This document shows, piece by piece, positions 6,476-11,131 of a stretch of 11,131 bases of DNA. Below the pieces are notes generated by a model, which was not told the DNA's origin, searched no databases, and saw only the letters and a program-made list of their open reading frames with translations. How positions within the stretch are numbered: the first letter of the stretch is position 1; each line of letters starts with the position of its first letter. Origin of the DNA: an uncultured Sphingomonadales bacterium (lineage in GTDB: Bacteria > Pseudomonadota > Alphaproteobacteria > Sphingomonadales > Sphingomonadaceae). A program made the position numbers and the translations under genes. The stretch covers positions 1 through 11,131 of the forward strand of contig CAJBSR010000149.1 in NCBI GenBank assembly GCA_903958285.1. Reading direction: 5' to 3'.

Positions 6476-9049
6476 ATGACAATGCGGATGTTGATCGACG
6501 CCCGCCACCCGGAGGAAACCCGGGTTGCGGTGGTCAAGGGAAACAAGATTGAGGAATTTGATTTTGAATCGGCGGAACGTCGCCAGCTCAAAGGAAATAT
6601 CTACCTCGCCAAAGTAACACGGGTCGAGCCCTCGCTTCAGGCGGCGTTTGTCGACTACGGCGGGAACCGTCACGGCTTCCTCGCCTTTTCGGAAATCCAC
6701 CCCGATTACTATCAGATCCCGAAGGAAGATCGCGAAGCGTTGCTTCGTGAAGAGGCAGAGCATGCCGCTGAAGAAGCAGCTCTCCGCGCAGCCGAAGGCG
6801 ATGATGATATCATCGATGGCCATCATGACGATGACGGGCAGGATCATGATCGCCCCGATTCTGACCTGGAAGATGATGGCGAGGGCGATGCGCCCGCGCC
6901 GGAATCAGCGGGCGGCAATGGCCATGATGACCATGCAGCTGAAGATCTGCGTCGCCGCCGTATGGCGTTGCGCCGTCGCTACAAGATCCAAGACGTCATC
7001 CACCGGCGTCAGGTCCTGCTCGTGCAGGTCGTCAAGGAAGAGCGTGGAAATAAGGGTGCAGCCCTTACGACATATCTCTCGCTGGCAGGCCGCTATTGCG
7101 TGCTTATGCCCAACACCACCCATGGTGGCGGCATCAGCCGGAAGATCTCGAACGCGGCAGACCGCAAGCGCCTGAAGACCATCATGGCGGAACTCGCTTT
7201 GCCGGCCTCCATGGGCTGCATCGTGCGGACAGCCGGGCTCCAGCGGACCAAGACCGAAATCAAGCGCGACTTCGATTATCTCGCCCGACTCTGGGACGAC
7301 ATTCGCGAAACCACGCTGAAGAGCCAGGCGCCGGCCCTCGTCAATGAGGACAGCGACCTTATCAAACGCGCCATCCGCGACATTTACAACCGCGACATTG
7401 ACGAAGTCATTGTAGAGGGCGAGCGCGGCTATAAGCAGGCGCGCGACTTCATGAAGCTGCTGATGCCGAGCCATGTGAAGAAGGTGAAGGCCTATGCCGA
7501 CGCCGTTCCGCTCTATCAGCGCTACGGCGCTGAAGATCAGCTCGAGGCGATGTACCATCCCGTCGTCCAGTTGAAGTCAGGCGGATATCTCGTCATCAAC
7601 CCGACCGAAGCTCTGGTGTCGATCGACATCAACTCCGGCCGCTCGACCCGCGAACATGGCATCGAACAGACGGCTGTCGCGACCAACCTCGAAGCGGCGC
7701 AGGAAATTGCCCGTCAGCTGCGTCTGCGCGACATGGCCGGGCTCGTCGTCATCGACTTTATCGACATGGAGTCCAACTCCAACGTCCGTAAGGTTGAAAA
7801 GGCGATGAAGGCAGCCCTCGCCAACGACCGCGCCCGCATTCAGGTTGGCCGGATCAGCCAGTTCGGCTTGCTCGAAATGAGCCGCCAGCGCCTGCGCACC
7901 GGCGTGCTGGAAGCCTCCACCCGCGAATGTCCGCATTGCGAAGGCACAGGCCTTGTCCGCACGGCGTCGTCGGCAGGTCTTTCCGCGCTGCGCATGTTGG
8001 AAGAAGAAGCGGCCCGCGGCCGTGGCAGCCAGCTCACGCTGCGCGCCAGCCAGGAAGCGGCCTTCTATGTGCTCAACCGCAAGCGGCATGAACTGGGTGA
8101 AATCGAAGAACGCTATGGCGTCTTGATCGAAGTCCAGTCCGACGGTCAGCTGGAAGGCGCACGGATGACGGTGGAAGCCGGTGGCCCGCCGCCTGCCTTC
8201 CGCCCGACCTATGCCCCCATCGTCGATGACGAGCCCGATCTGGACGTCGAAGAATTCGACGAAGAAGAAGAAGGCGAAGAGGCGGAAGCCCGCGAAGAGC
8301 GTGAAGACCGCGAAGAACGGGGCGATGGCGATGCGCGCCGCCGTGGCCGTAGCCGTCGCCGTCGGGGTCGCCGTGGTGGCCGTCGTGACGAGGCTGAGCG
8401 CGGTGAACCGTCTGCAGACGGTGAGGCCGATGCCGAAGCCTCTGGCGATGAGGAGCCGGGCGAAGAAGCGCCTGCCAATGCCGCTGAACCACGCGAAGAT
8501 AAGGATGGCGCGCGTCGCCGTCGCCGTCGCGGGCGTCGTGGTGGTCGTCGTCGGCCTGAAGAAGGCACGGCTGGCAGTGAGGAGTCGCAAGACGACGCTG
8601 CCGACGCTGCACAGGATGCTGCCGAAGCGACCGCAGAACCCGTTGAGGCGGTGGCTGGTGACGAGGCTCCTAAAAAGCCACGTCGCCGGACAAGCCGCGC
8701 CAAGGCTGCTGACGTCGCTGAAGTGGTCGAAGCACCGGTAGAGGTCGCAGCGGAAGAAGCTGTGGCTGAAAAGCCGAAGCGGACCCGCAAGAAGAAGGTC
8801 GACGCTGATGGTGCAGAGGCCGCGGTCGAAGCGGCACCTGCCCCCGAGCCGGCGGCTCCAGCCGCTGCCGAAGAAGCGGTCGCTGAAAAGCCAAAGCGCA
8901 CCCGCAAGAAAAAGGTGGACGCAGAAGCGGCCCCGGAAGCGGCGGCAGAAGCCCCTGCATCTGACGATGCATCGGCATCTGATGCGGAAGGGTCAACGGA
9001 CTCGCCGCGTCGCGGCTGGTGGCAGCGCACCTTCGGCGACGGCGTCTGA
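6476..9049 (+). CDS. rne: Ribonuclease E, degradosome scaffold endonuclease
   Basis: The 857-residue RNase E makes single-strand cuts in mRNA and processes rRNA and tRNA precursors. Residues 1-92 and about 165-210 form the S1 domain, split by an Asp/His-rich insertion (about 93-157) of a type found in alphaproteobacteria. The DNase I-like catalytic part contains SIDINSGRSTRE with D384 and VVIDFIDME with D427, equivalent by alignment to E. coli D303 and D346. The Zn-link CPHC is at C485/C488. After about residue 575 the chain is disordered: an acidic run, Arg clusters at 621-637 and 680-693, a duplicated Lys-rich peptide at 760-777 and 799-816, and a terminal GWWQRTFG (847-854). In Caulobacter a terminal GWW motif docks PNPase, so degradosome assembly is likely conserved. 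It is transcribed away from amiC, and the M48 gene follows after 50 bp. Confidence 0.97.
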   Translation: MTMRMLIDARHPEETRVAVVKGNKIEEFDFESAERRQLKGNIYLAKVTRVEPSLQAAFVDYGGNRHGFLAFSEIHPDYYQIPKEDREALLREEAEHAAEEAALRAAEGDDDIIDGHHDDDGQDHDRPDSDLEDDGEGDAPAPESAGGNGHDDHAAEDLRRRRMALRRRYKIQDVIHRRQVLLVQVVKEERGNKGAALTTYLSLAGRYCVLMPNTTHGGGISRKISNAADRKRLKTIMAELALPASMGCIVRTAGLQRTKTEIKRDFDYLARLWDDIRETTLKSQAPALVNEDSDLIKRAIRDIYNRDIDEVIVEGERGYKQARDFMKLLMPSHVKKVKAYADAVPLYQRYGAEDQLEAMYHPVVQLKSGGYLVINPTEALVSIDINSGRSTREHGIEQTAVATNLEAAQEIARQLRLRDMAGLVVIDFIDMESNSNVRKVEKAMKAALANDRARIQVGRISQFGLLEMSRQRLRTGVLEASTRECPHCEGTGLVRTASSAGLSALRMLEEEAARGRGSQLTLRASQEAAFYVLNRKRHELGEIEERYGVLIEVQSDGQLEGARMTVEAGGPPPAFRPTYAPIVDDEPDLDVEEFDEEEEGEEAEAREEREDREERGDGDARRRGRSRRRRGRRGGRRDEAERGEPSADGEADAEASGDEEPGEEAPANAAEPREDKDGARRRRRRGRRGGRRRPEEGTAGSEESQDDAADAAQDAAEATAEPVEAVAGDEAPKKPRRRTSRAKAADVAEVVEAPVEVAAEEAVAEKPKRTRKKKVDADGAEAAVEAAPAPEPAAPAAAEEAVAEKPKRTRKKKVDAEAAPEAAAEAPASDDASASDAEGSTDSPRRGWWQRTFGDGV
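8753..8923 (+). repeat. Duplicated basic peptide module in the RNase E tail
   Basis: Copies at 8753-8806 and 8870-8923, 117 bp apart, encode the identical 18-residue peptide EEAVAEKPKRTRKKKVDA. The DNA differs at 7 of 54 bases, and every difference is a synonymous third-position change. The intervening segment is Ala/Pro/Glu-rich. A looser related basic stretch, EAPKKPRRRTSRAK, precedes them at 8663-8704. The modules probably bind RNA or other polyanions; that is inference from charge. Confidence 0.85.
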
Positions 9050-9053
9050 TCTC

Positions 9054-9068
9054 CGGGCTTTCAGCCCG
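9054..9068 (+). terminator. Hairpin just after the rne stop, without a U-tract
   Basis: CGGGCT (9054-9059) pairs perfectly with AGCCCG (9063-9068) across a TTC loop, starting 5 nt after the rne stop codon. The following bases (CGTTCATC) contain no run of T, so efficient intrinsic termination is unlikely. It may protect the rne 3' end or mark a processing point between rne and the M48 gene. Confidence 0.35.
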
Positions 9069-9099
9069 CGTTCATCAAGGGGAGGGGAGAAGCAGGACT

Positions 9100-10476
9100 A
9101 TGCAATTCCCCTCCTTCCTTGGCCGATCCCTTATTGGTCGTTTTTTGGCTCTGCTTTTGGCGGTCACCTTGTCGGTGCAACCGGCCATGGCCCAGTCGAT
9201 GCTGCGCGATGCCGAAACCGAGGCTTTGCTTGCAGACATGTCTGCCGGTATCATTCAAGCGTCAGGCCTTCAGCCCAAAAATGTTCAGATTGTCCTTTTG
9301 CAGGACAAGGAAATCAACGCGTTCGTGGCCGGTGGCCAGATCGTCTACATTCATTCAGGGCTGATCACCGCGGCCAAGAACGCCAATGAAGTCCAGGGCG
9401 TTATTGCGCACGAAATGGGTCATGTCGCCGGCGGCCACATCATCCGCAGCAGCGAAGGCATCAAGACCGCAACAGGCATCACATTGTTGAGCCTGTTGCT
9501 TGGTGCTGCGGCCATTGCGGCGGGCGCGGGGGAAGCGGGCGCCGGCATCATGGCGGCAGGACAGCAAGCGGCGATGAGCAAGTTTCTCGCCTTCACGCGC
9601 ACGCAGGAATCGTCGGCAGATTCGGCAGCGGCCAGTTACCTTGCCAAAGCGGGCATCAGCGGCAAGGGTTTGATCGGCTTTTTCAAGACGCTCCAGAATG
9701 TCGAGTTCCGTTACGCCATCCCCCAGGAAGACAGCTATGGCCGCACCCACCCGCTGACGGGCGAGCGTATCTCTGCGCTGCAGGAAGTGGTCGAAAGGGA
9801 CGCGGCTTGGAACAAGCCGTCTGATCCCGCCTTGGAAGCCCGGTTTCAGCGCGTAAAGGCCAAGCTGACGGGCTTTGTGAACGAACCGCGCCAGACGTTG
9901 ATCACCTATCCCGCGACTGACATGTCTATCCCGGCCCGCTATGCGCGCGCTTATGCTTGGCACCGCAGCGCCTATCCCGAGAAGGCGCTGGAAGAGGCGG
10001 ACTCGCTCCTGCGATCCGTGCCGCATGATCCCTATTTTCTGGAACTCAAAGGGCAGATCCTGCTCGAATCCGGGCGACCGCAGGAGGCCTTGCCGGTGCT
10101 GCGCGAAGCCACAGATCTAACCCGTTCCCAACCTCTCATTGCCTCGCTTTTCGGGCATGCGCTGCTGGCGACCGAAGACAAGGCAAACTTGCCAGAGGCC
10201 ACGCGCGTGCTGAAATCGGCGGTGTCGAAGGATAATGACAACCCGTTCGCCTGGTATCAACTCGGCGTCGTCTATGAGCGCGAAGGGGATTTGCCGCGCG
10301 CCCAATTGGCAACGGCGGAGCGCTATAGCCTTCAGGGTCGGGCCAATCTTGCTCTGCTCAGCGCCGAAGCCGCGATGGGCGGGATTGCCAAGGGATCTCC
10401 GGACTGGATTCGTGCGCAGGACATTGCCATGGCGTCGCGGGCTGAAATGGAAAATGGCAAGCGCAGGCGGCGATGA
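9100..10476 (+). CDS. Exported M48-family metalloprotease with C-terminal TPR-like region (BepA-like)
   Basis: The 458-residue precursor has a signal peptide (about 1-31: RSLIGRFLALLLAVTLSVQPAMA, cleaved near AMA-QS). The M48 zinc motif is HEMGH (H104, E105, H108) in VIAHEMGHVAGGHI. The third ligand is probably E170 in TRTQESSADSAAA. RTHPLTGERI (215-224) matches the conserved His-Pro motif that in BepA supplies a regulatory histidine (here H217). A hydrophobic stretch lies at 125-150. The part after about 275 is helical with TPR-like ALEEADSLL and WYQLGVVYEREGD segments. BepA-type proteins chaperone or degrade outer-membrane proteins such as LptD in the periplasm; that role is inferred. The ATG at 9100 was chosen because the signal peptide starts there; an in-frame GTG at 9019 would lie inside rne. 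The stop overlaps the next gene by ATGA. Confidence 0.92.
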   Translation: MQFPSFLGRSLIGRFLALLLAVTLSVQPAMAQSMLRDAETEALLADMSAGIIQASGLQPKNVQIVLLQDKEINAFVAGGQIVYIHSGLITAAKNANEVQGVIAHEMGHVAGGHIIRSSEGIKTATGITLLSLLLGAAAIAAGAGEAGAGIMAAGQQAAMSKFLAFTRTQESSADSAAASYLAKAGISGKGLIGFFKTLQNVEFRYAIPQEDSYGRTHPLTGERISALQEVVERDAAWNKPSDPALEARFQRVKAKLTGFVNEPRQTLITYPATDMSIPARYARAYAWHRSAYPEKALEEADSLLRSVPHDPYFLELKGQILLESGRPQEALPVLREATDLTRSQPLIASLFGHALLATEDKANLPEATRVLKSAVSKDNDNPFAWYQLGVVYEREGDLPRAQLATAERYSLQGRANLALLSAEAAMGGIAKGSPDWIRAQDIAMASRAEMENGKRRRR

Positions 10477-11131
10477 ACGGGAGACTGAAAAACATGGTGG
10501 TGCCGGTATTGGCAGGGTTGATCGGAGCAGGCGGCGCTGCGCTCTACATGGCGTCTGCGGCTCCAGAGGCCGCGCCTGTGAACACGACGGACCGCGCCGC
10601 GATTGAAAAGATCGTGCGGGAATACATCCTGACCCACCCCGAAATCCTGCCGCAGGCGATGGAGAATCTCCGGTCGCAGGAACTCGGCAAGGTCGTTGAG
10701 GCCAATCGCAAGCTCATTGAAACACCGGTTGGTGACGCTTGGGAGGGCGCGCCCGATGCGGACGTGACGCTCGTTGAATTTTACGACTATGCCTGTGGCT
10801 ATTGCCGCGCGTCGATTGCCGATATCGACAGGCTGCTGGCCGAGGATAAGAAACTCAAAGTCGTCTACCGGGACATGCCTGTGCTGGGGCAAGACAGTGT
10901 GGAGGCGGCGCGCCTGAGCGTTGCGGCCGCCATGGCGGGCAAGTTCAACGTCCTGCACAAGCCGCTCTACACAAAGGGCCGCCCGACGCCGGATGTCCTG
11001 GCCGCAGCGCGCAAGGAGATCGGCCTCGACAAGGCAGCGGTGGCCAATCCGGCGGTGGACCAAGAACTCACCAAAAACATCCAGCTCCAGCGTGATCTGG
11101 ACCTGTCCGGCACACCCGCTTGGGTGGTGGG
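10473..11131 (+). CDS. DsbA/ScsC-family thiol-disulfide protein, 3' end cut by the window
   Basis: The frame stays open from the ATG at 10473 to the window end (219 complete codons). The N-terminus MNGRLKNMVVPVLAGLIGAGGAA is a signal peptide or membrane anchor with positive residues in front. Residues 41-69 (IEKIVREYILTHPEILPQAM and after) resemble the N-terminal helical domain of ScsC/Com1-type DsbA proteins. The thioredoxin fold carries FYDYACGYCR with the redox pair C108/C111, and SGTPAWVV near the edge holds the cis-proline (P215). The protein likely makes or isomerises disulfides in the periplasm. The ATG overlaps the M48 stop (ATGA), suggesting translational coupling. A second ATG at 10494 is possible, but the first keeps the basic n-region. 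About 20 to 30 C-terminal residues are probably missing. Confidence 0.92.
   Translation, partial: MNGRLKNMVVPVLAGLIGAGGAALYMASAAPEAAPVNTTDRAAIEKIVREYILTHPEILPQAMENLRSQELGKVVEANRKLIETPVGDAWEGAPDADVTLVEFYDYACGYCRASIADIDRLLAEDKKLKVVYRDMPVLGQDSVEAARLSVAAAMAGKFNVLHKPLYTKGRPTPDVLAAARKEIGLDKAAVANPAVDQELTKNIQLQRDLDLSGTPAWVV

Noticed and set aside
6268..6552. Possible leader peptide overlapping the rne start (94 codons)
   Set aside because: There is no ribosome binding site and no recognisable protein; the frame runs through the start of rne, where open frames are common by chance.
8336..8560. Repeat-rich DNA that might look like a CRISPR or tandem array
   Set aside because: Repetition follows Arg/Gly codons in frame with rne; there are no uniform repeats and spacers.
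7577..8590. Long minus-strand frame opposite rne
   Set aside because: It mirrors the Arg/Ala/Glu codon bias of rne and has a low-complexity Phe/Ala/Thr-rich translation without known motifs.
8209..9030. Ser/Ala/Arg-rich minus-strand frame opposite the rne tail
   Set aside because: It is the complement of repetitive GAA/GCG/CGT codons; its composition is an artefact.
9019..9099. GTG-started extension of the M48 protease
   Set aside because: It would overlap the rne end and bury the clear signal peptide beginning at 9100.
1..11131. Mobile element, prophage, defence island or secondary-metabolite cluster
   Set aside because: No transposase, integrase, nuclease-helicase set or biosynthetic domains occur; all genes are envelope, RNA or translation housekeeping types.

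Overview
The window looks like chromosomal core sequence from an alphaproteobacterium, most likely a member of the Sphingomonadales. It is GC-rich. The RNase E carries an acidic insertion in its S1 domain, Arg-rich tail clusters and a terminal GWW motif. The divergent arrangement of rne and an amidase-PBP1A-prfB series is, from general knowledge, a recurrent alphaproteobacterial gene order. No mobile element, CRISPR array, tRNA or rRNA was seen, and base composition shows no obvious foreign island.

Left part (1-1317): the first 29 codons of thyA run leftwards out of the window. A short divergent promoter region separates thyA from a small standalone JAB/RadC-like metallo-domain gene on the plus strand. 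This gene converges, with abutting stop codons, on a minus-strand gene for a lipoprotein with a class I SAM-methyltransferase fold.

Middle (1320-6013, minus strand): the order of transcription is amiC (cell-wall amidase), mrcA (PBP1A, bifunctional peptidoglycan synthase), prfB (release factor 2) and the lipoprotein methyltransferase. Gaps are 57, 47 and 2 bp, so one operon is likely. The first two products act on peptidoglycan in the periplasm. prfB terminates translation at UGA/UAA, and it lacks the usual autoregulatory frameshift. The amidase appears to have lost its N-terminal AMIN domain.

Right part (6014-11131, plus strand): a 462-bp divergent regulatory region contains several good inverted repeats. 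It is followed by rne (RNase E, the degradosome scaffold), an exported M48 metalloprotease with a C-terminal TPR-like region (BepA-like), and a DsbA/ScsC-family thioredoxin-fold protein cut by the window end. The protease and DsbA-like genes overlap by ATGA, which suggests a coupled pair working in the envelope on protein quality control and disulfide chemistry.

I did not find convincing evidence of a previously undescribed system. The best leads are the exported methyltransferase-like lipoprotein, the structured leader of rne, the AMIN-less amidase with an odd N-terminus, and a perfectly conserved duplicated basic peptide in the RNase E tail.
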